Source: DATEJJ01 sp039649115 (GTDB taxonomy: Bacteria > Actinomycetota > Actinomycetes > Mycobacteriales > Micromonosporaceae). From it: a DNA stretch of 14,906 bases. Positions 1 through 7,805 of this stretch are shown in pieces. Position 1 is the first letter of the stretch. Each line of letters begins with the position of its first letter. Location of the stretch: the NCBI GenBank assembly GCA_039649115.1, contig JBBWZQ010000331.1:1-14906 (forward strand), in the 5' to 3' direction. Both the position numbers and the translations under genes were made by a program. The notes below the pieces were generated by a model that was not told the DNA's origin, made no database searches, and worked only from the letters and a program-made list of their open reading frames with translations.

Positions 1-1761
1 CCGCTGCATCTTCGCGTTGGCCGAGCCGACGGCCGGGTTCTCGCCGAACAGGAAGTAGCCCTTGCACCGCCCGGCGAGTTGCGCGAGCACGGTGTCGTAG
101 GTGCTGTGGCTGCCGGTGATCCGGGGCAGGTAGTCGAAGCAGAAGTCGTTGTCCGGGCCGGCCGCCGGGCCCCAGTACGCCTTGAGCAGGCTGACCAGGT
201 AGGACCGCATGTTGGCCCAGAAGCCGCGCCGCGCGGCGTCGGCCCGCACGAAGCTGTCCAGCGTCAGCTGCCGGTGCGCGTGCGGCATCGGGATGTACCC
301 GGGCAGCAGGTTGAACAGCGTCGGGATGTCGCTGGAGCCCTGGATGCTGGCGTGCCCGCGCAGCGCCTGGATGCCGCCGCCGGGCCGGCCGATGTTGCCC
401 AGCAGCAGTTGCAGGATCGAGGCGGCGCGGATCATCTGCGAGCCGTCGGTGTGCTGCGTCCAGCCCAGCGCGTACACGAAGGCGCTGGTGCGCTCGGGTC
501 CTGAGTTCTCGGTCAGCCGCTGGCACACCTCGAGGAACTCCTCGCGCGGCACCCCGGTCACCCGCTCGACCATCTCCGGCGTGTACCTCGCGTAGTGGCG
601 GCGCAGGATCTGCAGCACGCAGCGCGGGTCCCGCAGCGTCTCGTCGTAGCGCGGGTCGCCGTCCAGCGCCGCGCCGCCCGAGCCGTGCATCTCCGAGCGC
701 CCGGACACCCGCCGCTGGTACTGGTCGTCGCGCTCGCCCGAGGCCGCCGCCACGGTCACGCCCTCGTACTGCCACGTGTCGAAGTCGTAGTGGCGGGTCT
801 CCGGCTGGAAGCCGGAGAACAGGCCGTCGAGGTCCTCGGTGTCCCGGTACTGCTCGTTCACGATGGTGGCCGCGTTGGTATAGGCGAGCACGTACTCCCG
901 GAAGTATCTCTCCTCGGTGAGCACGTGGTTGATGATCCCGCCCAGGAACGCGATGTCGCTGCCGGCGCGCAGCGGCACGTGCACGTCGGCCAGCGCGCTG
1001 GTACGGGTGAACCGCGGGTCCACGTGGATGACGACCGCGCCGCGCGCCTTGGCCTCCATCACCCACTGGAAGCCGACCGGGTGGCACTCGGCGAAGTTGG
1101 AGCCCTCGATGACGATGCAGTCGGAGTGCTGCAGGTCCTGCATGAACGTGGTCGCGCCGCCGCGGCCGAAGGAGGTGCCCAGACCGACCACTGTGGAGCT
1201 GTGGCAGACCCGGGCCTGGTTCTCCACCTGCACCACGCCGAGACCGGTCATCAGCTTCTTGATGAGGTAGTTCTCCTCGTTGTCCAGGGTGGCGCCGCCC
1301 AGGCTCGCGATGCCCATGGTGCGCGCGGTGCGCGCCCCGCCGCTGTCCCACTCCCAGGTCTCCCGGCGGGTGCGGATGACCCGCTCGGCCACCATGTCCA
1401 TCGCCGTGGCCAGATCCAGCTCCTGCCAGTCGGTGGCGTGCGGCGGCCGGTACCTCACCCGGTACTGGCGGTCGGAGCCCGTGGTCAGTTGCAGGGTCGC
1501 CGCGCCCTTGGGGCACAGCCGGCCCCGGCTGACCGGCGAGTCGGGATCCCCCTCGATGTGCACGACCCGCTCGTCCCGCACGTACACGTTCTGCGCGCAG
1601 CCGACCGCGCAGTAGGGGCACACGGACTTGACCACCCGGTCGGCGTCGGCGGTGCGCGCCCGCAACTCCTCGGTGTGCGCGGACCGCACGGCCTCGCCCC
1701 GGCCGGTCCGGTCCGGACCGGTCAGCTGACGCCACACGGGCCAGTTCCGGATCGACGGCAT
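1..1761 (-). CDS. Formate dehydrogenase alpha (molybdopterin) subunit, C-terminus cut by window edge
   Basis: Catalytic subunit of the molybdopterin oxidoreductase family, oxidising formate to CO2. The visible 587 codons are open with no stop. An N-terminal [4Fe-4S] motif is present: C48-P-Y-C51-A-V-G-C55 and C83 in GRLCPKG. The active-site motif ARVCHSSTVVGLG has Cys186 (codon TGC at 1204-1206) where FdnG-type enzymes have selenocysteine. Further family blocks are SNFAECHPVGFQWVMEAK, HVDPRFTRTSALAD, YALGWTQHTDG and LLLGNIGRPGGGIQALRGH. The protein starts MPSIRNWPVW with no twin-arginine signal, so it should be cytoplasmic. The ATG has a GGAAGG ribosome site 7 bases upstream and lies 2 bases after the stop of the small upstream gene, suggesting translational coupling. 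Electron-transfer and membrane subunits would be expected beyond position 1 (inference). The family call is firm; the physiological partner is unknown. Confidence 0.95.
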   Translation of the reverse strand, partial: MPSIRNWPVWRQLTGPDRTGRGEAVRSAHTEELRARTADADRVVKSVCPYCAVGCAQNVYVRDERVVHIEGDPDSPVSRGRLCPKGAATLQLTTGSDRQYRVRYRPPHATDWQELDLATAMDMVAERVIRTRRETWEWDSGGARTARTMGIASLGGATLDNEENYLIKKLMTGLGVVQVENQARVCHSSTVVGLGTSFGRGGATTFMQDLQHSDCIVIEGSNFAECHPVGFQWVMEAKARGAVVIHVDPRFTRTSALADVHVPLRAGSDIAFLGGIINHVLTEERYFREYVLAYTNAATIVNEQYRDTEDLDGLFSGFQPETRHYDFDTWQYEGVTVAAASGERDDQYQRRVSGRSEMHGSGGAALDGDPRYDETLRDPRCVLQILRRHYARYTPEMVERVTGVPREEFLEVCQRLTENSGPERTSAFVYALGWTQHTDGSQMIRAASILQLLLGNIGRPGGGIQALRGHASIQGSSDIPTLFNLLPGYIPMPHAHRQLTLDSFVRADAARRGFWANMRSYLVSLLKAYWGPAAGPDNDFCFDYLPRITGSHSTYDTVLAQLAGRCKGYFLFGENPAVGSANAKMQR

Positions 1762-1763
1762 GG

Positions 1764-2093
1764 CTAGGCCTTCCGCCCGGCGGCGGCCTGCATCTGCGGA
1801 TCGCCCAGCGCCCGGCGGCGCAGCCAGTCGCGCACGTCGGGCCGCGCGGTCGGGTTCACCTGGCGCGGGTTCACCAGCCGCTGGCTGTGTGCGGGCAGCA
1901 TGCCGGGGCGCTGGCGCTGCACGCCGGTGACGGTGTCGCTGCCGTCGGCCGGGATGCCGGTCGCGAGCAGGTATGCCAGCCCCGCCGGAATGCCCAGCAC
2001 CGCTCCTGCCTCCGGATAGTCGCGCCCCTGCTCAACCAGCCGTAGGACGTCCGCCCGCTCCACCACGGAGCCCGCGTACCCCGGCCACGGCAT
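1764..2093 (-). CDS. Small conserved-looking protein upstream of formate dehydrogenase
   Basis: 109 residues, no signal peptide or membrane segment. Residues about 12-45 (VLRLVEQGRDYPEAGAVLG followed by IPAGLAYLLATG) look like a short helical module, possibly a degenerate helix-turn-helix. The C-terminal part is Arg-rich (RPDVRDWLRRRALGDPQ). From memory, actinobacterial formate dehydrogenase genes of this type are commonly preceded by a protein like this, but I know no assigned function; a maturation or regulatory role is a guess. It ends 2 bases before the dehydrogenase ATG and begins 13 bases after the exporter stop. The ATG at 2093 has no good ribosome site. The GTG at 2066, giving VERADVLRLV, is a plausible alternative start. 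Confidence 0.75.
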   Translation of the reverse strand: MPWPGYAGSVVERADVLRLVEQGRDYPEAGAVLGIPAGLAYLLATGIPADGSDTVTGVQRQRPGMLPAHSQRLVNPRQVNPTARPDVRDWLRRRALGDPQMQAAAGRKA

Positions 2094-2106
2094 GGATAAA
2101 CAAGAG

Positions 2107-3783
2107 TCAACCCGCGGCGGCGTCCTCCTCGGCGCGGGCCTGCACCGCGGACAGCTTCCGCAGCGGCAGTTCGGGCAGGAAGAGGATCACCACGAGTCCG
2201 ATCACCATGATCCCCGCGGCGGTGAGGAACACGACGTCCATCGCCTGGGAGAAACCCGTCTTGAACGGGTGCGCCAGCGGCGCCGCCAGCCGGTTGATGA
2301 ACGAGGTGTCGTTCAGCGAACTGCTCGTCCCGCTCTGTGCCGCCTGCTGGACCGCCCGCACCTGATCGGGGTGGGCCTGCGCCGCCTGCTGGAACGCCGC
2401 GGTGCCCGAGGCCGAGGCGAACGCGCTCTTGATCTTGTCGGGCAGCGTGCTGAACAGGATCGACAGGAACACCGCCGCGCCCAGCGTGCCGCCCATCGAG
2501 CGGAAGAAGGTCACCGCCGAGGTGGACACGCCGATCTCCCGGGGGCTCACGGCATTCTGCACGGCGGTCACCACCGGCTGCATGTTGCCGCCCAGTCCCA
2601 GGCCCATCAACACCATCACGAGCATCGTCCGCCAGACCGGCGTGTCCGCCCCGGTGAACGCGAAGAGGACCAGCGAGACGAGCATCAGCGCGCTGCCCAC
2701 GATCGGGAACATCCGGTACCGGCCGGTGCGCGCGATGGTCTGGCCGGCCAGGATCGAGCCGCTCATGATGCCCACGATCAGCGGCAGCATCAGCAGGCCG
2801 GCCCTGGTCGGCGACGCACCCCGGACGATCTGCAGGTACAGCGGGAGGACGAGCAGGCCGCCGAACATCCCCATGCCGAGGATGAAGCTGCTGGCCGAGG
2901 CGACCGAGAAGGTACGGCCGCGGAACAGCCGCAGCGGCAGCAGCGCCTCCTCGGCGTACCAGCGCTCGACGAGGATGAACGCGACGAGGCCCACCGCGCC
3001 GACCAGGTAGCACAGCAGCGCGCGGCCGGAACCCCAGCCCCAGTCGCGCCCCTGCTCGGCGATGGTCAGCAGCGGGACCAGCCCGACGACCAGCGCCACC
3101 GCGCCCGGCCAGTCCACCCGGTGCGCCTGCCGGTGCCGCGGCAGGTGCAGCACCCGCGACACGACGACCATGGCGGCCGCCGCGATCGGCACGTTGATGT
3201 AGAAGATCCACCGCCAGCCGGAGACGCCCAGGATGCTGTGCGTACCGGCGAAGAAGCCGCCCAGTACCGGCCCCAGCACGCTGGAGGTGCCGAAGACCGC
3301 GAGGAAGTAGCCCTGGTACTTGGCGCGCTCCCGGGGCGGCACGATGTCGCCGATGATCGCCAGCGCCATCGAGAACAGTCCGCCGGCCCCGATGCCCTGG
3401 ATCGCGCGGAACGCGGCGAGTTCGTACATCGAGCGGGACAGGCCGCACAGTGCCGAGCCGACGATGAAGATGCCGATGGCGAAGAGGAAGAACTGCTTGC
3501 GCCCGTACATGTCGGACAACTTGCCGTACAGCGGCGTGGAGATCGTCGATGTGATGAGGAACGCGGTGGTCGCCCAGGCCTGCAGCGAGAAGCCGCTGAG
3601 ATCGTCGGCGATGGTACGCATGGCCGTCGAGACGATCGTCTGGTCGAGCGCCGCGAGGAACATGCCCATCATCAGGCCCATGAGGATCGCCAGGATCTGC
3701 CGGTGCGTCAGCACCGCGGGCGTGCCTTGCTGGGCGGCGGGCGGGCCGGAGCGGTCGGCCTCGGTCCGGGATGGCGTGCTCAA
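2107..3783 (-). CDS. MFS multidrug exporter, DHA2 (EmrB/QacA) 14-TM family
   Basis: Predicted proton-driven drug exporter of the inner membrane, 558 residues, the usual length for the 14-helix DHA2 group. TM1 carries the DHA2 signature with a membrane Asp (AALDQTIVSTAMRTIADDL, D47). The loop between TM2 and TM3 has motif A (GKLSDMYGRKQ, about 87-97). Motif C-like GPVLGGFF follows in TM5. A long extracytoplasmic loop rich in Gln, Ser and Asn (about 440-500) precedes the last helix, as in other DHA2 proteins. I place the start at a TTG (3783) that overlaps the TGA of the marR-type gene as TTGA, with AGGAG 5 bases upstream. The longer open frame to 3957 would run inside the regulator and is unlikely. 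Pairing with a MarR regulator is the classic layout of a drug-inducible efflux operon; the substrate cannot be told from sequence. Confidence 0.93.
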   Translation of the reverse strand: MSTPSRTEADRSGPPAAQQGTPAVLTHRQILAILMGLMMGMFLAALDQTIVSTAMRTIADDLSGFSLQAWATTAFLITSTISTPLYGKLSDMYGRKQFFLFAIGIFIVGSALCGLSRSMYELAAFRAIQGIGAGGLFSMALAIIGDIVPPRERAKYQGYFLAVFGTSSVLGPVLGGFFAGTHSILGVSGWRWIFYINVPIAAAAMVVVSRVLHLPRHRQAHRVDWPGAVALVVGLVPLLTIAEQGRDWGWGSGRALLCYLVGAVGLVAFILVERWYAEEALLPLRLFRGRTFSVASASSFILGMGMFGGLLVLPLYLQIVRGASPTRAGLLMLPLIVGIMSGSILAGQTIARTGRYRMFPIVGSALMLVSLVLFAFTGADTPVWRTMLVMVLMGLGLGGNMQPVVTAVQNAVSPREIGVSTSAVTFFRSMGGTLGAAVFLSILFSTLPDKIKSAFASASGTAAFQQAAQAHPDQVRAVQQAAQSGTSSSLNDTSFINRLAAPLAHPFKTGFSQAMDVVFLTAAGIMVIGLVVILFLPELPLRKLSAVQARAEEDAAAG

Positions 3784-4313
3784 TGCGTCTCCTGCCGCTG
3801 GTGGGGAAACATGTCGTCGATCTGCTGCTGTGCCTGGCTCTCCAGCAGGCCGTTGAACTCGCGGAACAGCGCGGTGAAGCGGGTCAGCTTGGCGTCGCTC
3901 CATTCGCCCAGGGCCTCGTCCACGGCCCGGCAGCGCGCTTCGAGCATGCGCCGGCACGCCTGCCGGCCCGCCGCGGTCACCGCCAGCCGCCGGGCGCGCC
4001 CGTCCGCCGGGTCCGTGTCGCTCCTGACCAGGCCGGCACGGACCAGCTGGGCCGCCTGCCGGCTCACCGTGGAAGGGTCGGCACCCTTGGCGTCCGCCAG
4101 TTCGCGCAGCCGCATCGGGCCCTCCTGCACCAGCAGGGAGAGCAGCAGCAGCGCCGAACGGTCGGGGCCGGTGCCCACCGGCACGGCGGCCTTGAGCACC
4201 CGTACCAGGCGGACGATCTCGTCGGTGAGCGCGCCGGTCGCCGCCGGACGGCCGACCAGCTCCGCCCCGCCCAGCACACCCCGACCCCGATCACTGATGC
4301 GTGCACCATACAT
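3780..4313 (-). CDS. MarR-family transcriptional regulator
   Basis: 177 residues from the ATG at 4313. The winged helix-turn-helix is clear: RLRELADAKGADPSTVSRQA (about 68-87), then AAQLVRAGLVRSDTDPADGR and the wing RARRLAVTAAG. Long helices before and after it would form the MarR dimer interface (ALTDEIVRLVRVLK; SDAKLTRFTALFREFNGLLE). Members usually repress a neighbouring gene and release DNA on binding a phenolic or drug ligand. Here the gene overlaps the exporter by 4 bases, so the two are almost certainly co-transcribed and autoregulated. The intergenic stretch 4314-4398 to the divergent methyltransferase should hold the operator, but I see no convincing palindrome. Start is uncertain: the ATG lacks a clear ribosome site, and a GTG at 4277 would remove 12 residues. 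Confidence 0.88.
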   Translation of the reverse strand: MYGARISDRGRGVLGGAELVGRPAATGALTDEIVRLVRVLKAAVPVGTGPDRSALLLLSLLVQEGPMRLRELADAKGADPSTVSRQAAQLVRAGLVRSDTDPADGRARRLAVTAAGRQACRRMLEARCRAVDEALGEWSDAKLTRFTALFREFNGLLESQAQQQIDDMFPHQRQETH

Positions 4314-4398
4314 CCAATGCCGCCCGGGTGCGCGTTTGTGCTGGCGGGCGCTGCGCAGGGTGCTGTCAAGACCACGCCACCGGCGCCGAGGGCAAGAT

Positions 4399-5145
4399 GT
4401 GCACATGGTTGACGCGGTACCGGGCAGCGCCGCGGACGACGTTCGCCTGGCCAACCAGCACAGCTACGGCGACGGCGAGACGGTGCGCGGGTACCTCGCG
4501 GACGCGTACCACCGCCGGCGCCGGGACATCGCGGTGCGGATGCTCGACGGCACCCTGCGCGGGCAGCCGCCCGGACCCGTTCTGGAGCTGGGCGCCGGTT
4601 CCCGCAGCATGCTCGGGTCGCGGCTGGACGGGCGGCCGGTGATCCTGTCCGACCTGGCGGTGGCGGCGCTGCGCGCGGCGCGCGGGCCCGAGGGTCCGGC
4701 GGTGTGCCTCGACGCCGCCCGGCCGCTTCCGTTCCGCGATGAGTCGCTCGCCGGCGTGGTCATGGGTGACCTCATCGAGCACCTGTACGATCCGCGCCGG
4801 CTGCTGCGCGAGTGCCACCGCATCCTGCGGCCCGCGGGGGTGCTCGTCGTCACCACCCCCAACCTGGCCAGCCTGCAGGACCGGATGCGCTTCCTGCTGG
4901 GCCACTCGCCGCGCCAGGTCGACCCGCTGCACCCGTACCTGTGGCTGCACATCAGGCCGTTCACCGCGTCCCTGCTGGCGCGGCTGCTGCGCAGCGCGGC
5001 CCTCGAACCGACCGCGGTCCGCTCGAACTATGTGGTGTGGCGCCTGCCGTCCGGACGCTGGCTGCGCTCGGGAGCGCTGGCCCGCATCGCGCCGGGCCTG
5101 GGCGGTTCTCTGGTGATGGCGGCGCGAAAGCCGCCCTCGCTATGA
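4399..5145 (+). CDS. Class I SAM-dependent methyltransferase (Methyltransf_11-like)
   Basis: 248 residues. The Rossmann-fold SAM site is seen in motif I (VLELGAGS, 61-68), an acidic strand-2 end (VILSDLAVAALRAARG), motif II/III (CLDAARPLPFRDESLAGVVM) and the post-motif region (DLIEHLYDPRRLLRECHRIL, then RPAGVLVVTTPN). No membrane segment. The substrate is unknown; the small size and the C-terminal LHIRPFTASLLARLLRSA block fit a small-molecule or sugar-type methyltransferase. The GTG start at 4399 has GAGGG 6 bases upstream; the ATG at 4405 is in frame two codons later but 12 bases from that site. The gene is divergent from the MarR/exporter operon over about 85 bases and is followed 33 bases later by the two-TM gene, so it may head that transcript. 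Functional connection to either side is not shown. Confidence 0.88.
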   Translation: MHMVDAVPGSAADDVRLANQHSYGDGETVRGYLADAYHRRRRDIAVRMLDGTLRGQPPGPVLELGAGSRSMLGSRLDGRPVILSDLAVAALRAARGPEGPAVCLDAARPLPFRDESLAGVVMGDLIEHLYDPRRLLRECHRILRPAGVLVVTTPNLASLQDRMRFLLGHSPRQVDPLHPYLWLHIRPFTASLLARLLRSAALEPTAVRSNYVVWRLPSGRWLRSGALARIAPGLGGSLVMAARKPPSL

Positions 5146-5178
5146 TGACCGCACGCCTACGGACCCTGGGGACTTGAT

Positions 5179-6180
5179 ATGACGCGGCTCCTCATATGGG
5201 TCGCCAGCAACCTCGACGCGTTCTTCGCCCTGGTCCTCGCGTTGGCCGCCGCGGCCCTCGGCCTGACCAGCACCGTTTCGCCGCAGGTCGTCAACAGCGC
5301 CATCCTGCTGACCCTCGCGGTGGTGGCCGAGTCGATCCTGCGGGACCGCTGGCGGCGCGGCGCCGCCGACGTCGAGGTGCGCCAGTCCATCCGGGCGTCC
5401 TCCGCCGTGCTCGCGCAACTGCCGCAGCGCCTGGCCGAGGTGGACCAGGTCATCGGCGACGCGCGCGCGGCCTTCAACAACGCATCGATGGTACGGATGC
5501 TGACCGGCGCGGAGGTCGGCCAGGTGCAGGCGGAGGCCCGCCAGCGCACCGACCTGTGGTACTTCAAGGGCGCCACCGGCACCTTCATCCGCGCGGTCAC
5601 GCTGCCCGAGTGCATCGAGAACGCCCGGCGGCGCAACGGCACCCTCGACTTCCGCGTCGAGATCCTCGACCCGGCCGACGAGGAGGTCTGCGACCGGTAT
5701 GCGCGGTTCCGGCGCAGCCTGTCCAACCGGCCGGACGCCTCCGGCGAACTGTGGACGGTGGACCGCACCCGCAAGGAGTCCTTCGCCACCATCCTCGCGG
5801 CCTGCTGGCACCAGCAGCGCTCCGGCCTGCTGAAGATCGACGTGTGGCTGTCCCGCTCGATGTCGACGTTCCGGGCCGATCTTTCGTCGAGCTGCGTCAT
5901 CATCACCCAGGAGGATCCGAGTACGCCGGCGATTATGATTGAGAGCGACAAGATTTACTATCGCCGCTGGAATATCGAGCTGCAGTACAGTAGGGAACAG
6001 GCCCGCAAGGTCCCGATCGAGCAGGCCAAACAGGTGGTACTCGACGACGAGCCCACGGTGGAACAGACGCGCCGGCTGTTTACCGCACTGACAATTCCAC
6101 TCCCCCGCTCATTCGGCGACCGCGAGGTCTCCGACGTCATCATCAAGGCGCTCAAGGCGAGGAATCTGTACGGGACGTGA
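5179..6180 (+). CDS. Two-TM membrane protein with unrecognised cytosolic domain
   Basis: 333 residues. Two adjacent hydrophobic helices (about 12-30 and 38-54) with a very short loop anchor the protein. A basic stretch (RDRWRRG) follows, so the bulk should be cytoplasmic. A helical linker (about 68-105) leads to an alpha/beta domain from about 120: TDLWYFKGATGTFIRAVTLP, then LDFRVEILDPADEEVCDRYA and LKIDVWLSRS, ending in SSCVIITQEDPSTPAIMIES. I cannot assign it to a named family; strand-rich blocks ending in ILDP and a late hydrophobic strand faintly recall inactive phospholipase-D-like sensor domains (weak inference). ATG at 5179 has GGGGA 6 bases upstream. The stop overlaps the next start (GTGA), tying it to the cupin and phosphatase genes. 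Codons in about 5930-6110 are noticeably more A/T-rich than the rest of the gene. Confidence 0.85.
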   Translation: MTRLLIWVASNLDAFFALVLALAAAALGLTSTVSPQVVNSAILLTLAVVAESILRDRWRRGAADVEVRQSIRASSAVLAQLPQRLAEVDQVIGDARAAFNNASMVRMLTGAEVGQVQAEARQRTDLWYFKGATGTFIRAVTLPECIENARRRNGTLDFRVEILDPADEEVCDRYARFRRSLSNRPDASGELWTVDRTRKESFATILAACWHQQRSGLLKIDVWLSRSMSTFRADLSSSCVIITQEDPSTPAIMIESDKIYYRRWNIELQYSREQARKVPIEQAKQVVLDDEPTVEQTRRLFTALTIPLPRSFGDREVSDVIIKALKARNLYGT

Positions 6181-6827
6181 GAGACGCGGAACTCTTCGAG
6201 GAGGTCGGCCACGGCGGCAGCGCCGAGCCGCTGCGCTCCTGGGTGCGCGACGTGCTCACGCAACTCGCCACCACGGACGGTCCGGACATCGCCGCGGTAC
6301 GCCACCCGCTGGGCTTCATCTGCCTGCCCGTGCGCCGCAGCGGCGACGAGGGAGTGTGCGTCCACCTGTGGAGCTCCTGGCTGCCGATGGCCGAGTCGAC
6401 CACCTCCGCCACCCACGCGCACAGCTGGGACCTGCAGAGCTTCGTCCTCTTCGGACAGGTGCACAACGAGTTGATCGAAGTCACCGACGAGCCGGCCGAG
6501 CCCACCCACCGGGTCTACGAGGTGCACAGCCTCGGCGACGTCGACGAGATCCGGGCGACCGGGCGGACCGTGCGCCACGCCACCCGGGCGGTCGACGTGC
6601 ACCGCGCGGGCGACGCGTACACGCTGCGCGCCGGGCGCTTCCACCGCAGCGTGGTACCGCCGGGCGAGGAGACCGCGACCGTGGCCCTGGGCCGTACCCG
6701 CTCCGGCGAGCACGACCTGTCGCTCGGCCCGGTCGGCGGCCGTACCCACCGCGTGGCGCGCCAGCGCTGCGGCCCCGCCGAGACGGTACGCGCCGCCCGC
6801 GCCGTCACCGAACGCATAGGTACCTGA
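6177..6827 (+). CDS. Cupin-fold protein (cysteine-dioxygenase-like metal site)
   Basis: 216 residues from a GTG that overlaps the stop of the two-TM gene (GTGA), indicating translational coupling. Cupin motif 1 is THAHSWDLQSFVLFGQVHN (H80, H82; Gln87 near the usual Glu position). Cupin motif 2 is AGDAYTLRAGRFHRSVVPPG with H156. Three His ligands without an obvious Glu resemble the metal site of cysteine/thiol dioxygenases, so it may bind Fe(II) and oxidise a small molecule, but a non-enzymatic ligand-binding role is equally possible. The N-terminal 45 residues are helical (FEEVGHGGSAEPLRSWVRDV). No signal peptide or TM. Its place between a membrane protein and an inositol-monophosphatase-family enzyme suggests action on a soluble small molecule handled by both. 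Cupin fold is fairly sure; substrate and metal are not. Confidence 0.82.
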   Translation: MRDAELFEEVGHGGSAEPLRSWVRDVLTQLATTDGPDIAAVRHPLGFICLPVRRSGDEGVCVHLWSSWLPMAESTTSATHAHSWDLQSFVLFGQVHNELIEVTDEPAEPTHRVYEVHSLGDVDEIRATGRTVRHATRAVDVHRAGDAYTLRAGRFHRSVVPPGEETATVALGRTRSGEHDLSLGPVGGRTHRVARQRCGPAETVRAARAVTERIGT

Positions 6828-6843
6828 GTCGTTGGAGGTTCAC

Positions 6844-7740
6844 GTGACGAAGCAGATGCTCGGGACGGCGACGTCGCTGGACCTCCTCCAGGCCCGCCAG
6901 GTGGCGGTGCAGGCGGCGCAGGCCGCCGGGCACCTGCTGCGCGCCAGGACCGGCGGCCCGCTCGGCGCGCGGGCCAAGGACGCCTCCGGCGACGTGGTGA
7001 CCGACCTCGACCTCGACGCCGAACGCGTGATCCTGGGGCGGCTGCGCGCGGCGTTCCCGGACCACGAGATCGTGTCGGAGGAGGCCGGCGTCTGCGGTGC
7101 GCGCGGTGGCGCCTGGACCTGGTTGGTCGACCCGCTCGACGGCACCAACAACGTGGCGGTCGGCCTGTCCGACTACGTCGTCGGCATCGCGCTGTGCGAG
7201 CAGCGGCGACCGGTGGTCGGCGTGGTCCACGAGCCGGTGACCGGGCGCACCTGGTCGGCCGTGCTCGGCCGCGGCGCGTACCAGCACGCCGACCGGTTGC
7301 GGCCGGCACCGCGCCCGCCCGGCGGCCGGCCGGTGCTGGCGTGGACGCAGGGGCACGAGGTGGCCCGCGACGACAGCACGGCCCGCGCGCTCAAGCTGGT
7401 GCTGGAGTCGTCGGCACGGCGGGTGCTGCAGTTGTGGGCGCCCCTGCTGGCCTGGGTGATGCTCGCCCGCGGCGACATCGACGGCATCGTCGGGTACCGG
7501 CCGGAGGGGGTGGACCTGCCGGCCGGCCTGCTGATCGCCACGGAGGCCGGCATGGCCGTACGGGCCCTGGACGGCGGCGAGTTCGACAACCGGATCGGCC
7601 TGCCCGACACCGAGCGCAGCTTCGTCGCCGGCCCGCCGGAGACGGTCGACCGGCTGCTGAAGCTGGCCAACGCGGGAGCCTGGATCGAGCCCGAGGTACG
7701 CCGCCTGACCGTCCTGGACACCTCGACGATCGACTGGTGA
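6844..7740 (+). CDS. Inositol-monophosphatase-family phosphatase
   Basis: 298 residues, Mg-dependent phosphatase fold. The family motifs are intact: K45 and DVVTDLD (50-56), the metal-binding Glu in VSEEAG (E79/E80), WLVDPLDGTNN with D96 and D99, and the late Asp in GVDLPAGLLIATEAG (D224, usually preceded by Trp, here Val). It should hydrolyse a phosphate monoester; members act on inositol phosphates, fructose-1,6-bisphosphate, histidinol phosphate or 3'-phosphoadenosine nucleotides, and I cannot choose among them. I place the start at GTG 6844 because GGAGG lies 5 bases upstream; a TTG at 6832 in the same frame would bury that site. It follows the cupin gene by 16 bases and is the last gene of the set. 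None of the first 53 codons ends in A or T, typical host usage. Confidence 0.93.
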   Translation: MTKQMLGTATSLDLLQARQVAVQAAQAAGHLLRARTGGPLGARAKDASGDVVTDLDLDAERVILGRLRAAFPDHEIVSEEAGVCGARGGAWTWLVDPLDGTNNVAVGLSDYVVGIALCEQRRPVVGVVHEPVTGRTWSAVLGRGAYQHADRLRPAPRPPGGRPVLAWTQGHEVARDDSTARALKLVLESSARRVLQLWAPLLAWVMLARGDIDGIVGYRPEGVDLPAGLLIATEAGMAVRALDGGEFDNRIGLPDTERSFVAGPPETVDRLLKLANAGAWIEPEVRRLTVLDTSTIDW

Positions 7741-7793
7741 CCGTACGGACAGTTCCCCGCCGGATGGGGATACAGGCGCCACGGCCCACGTCA

Positions 7794-7799
7794 TAGGCT
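7794..7799 (+). promoter_or_regulatory. Candidate -10 box for a leaderless GNAT transcript
   Basis: TAGGCT matches the actinobacterial -10 pattern. The ATG at 7806 is 7 bases beyond it, where transcription would start, and no ribosome site precedes that ATG. A clear -35 is not visible (only a weak GATACA at 7769). Inference from position and sequence. Confidence 0.35.
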
Positions 7800-7805
7800 C
7801 CTCGC

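Noticed and set aside
595..1767. A 390-codon plus-strand frame opposite the formate dehydrogenase
   Set aside because: It is a GC-bias shadow with no recognisable domain; the minus strand has clear catalytic motifs.
4364..4369. Perfect TTGACA on the minus strand between the methyltransferase and MarR genes, as a MarR promoter
   Set aside because: No acceptable -10 hexamer lies 16-19 bases downstream, so I did not list it as a promoter.
2092..5145. A plus-strand open frame of more than 1000 codons
   Set aside because: Its first three quarters are antisense to the exporter and MarR genes and read as low-complexity His/Arg/Gln/Asp text. Only the last part, from about 4399, is a real methyltransferase.
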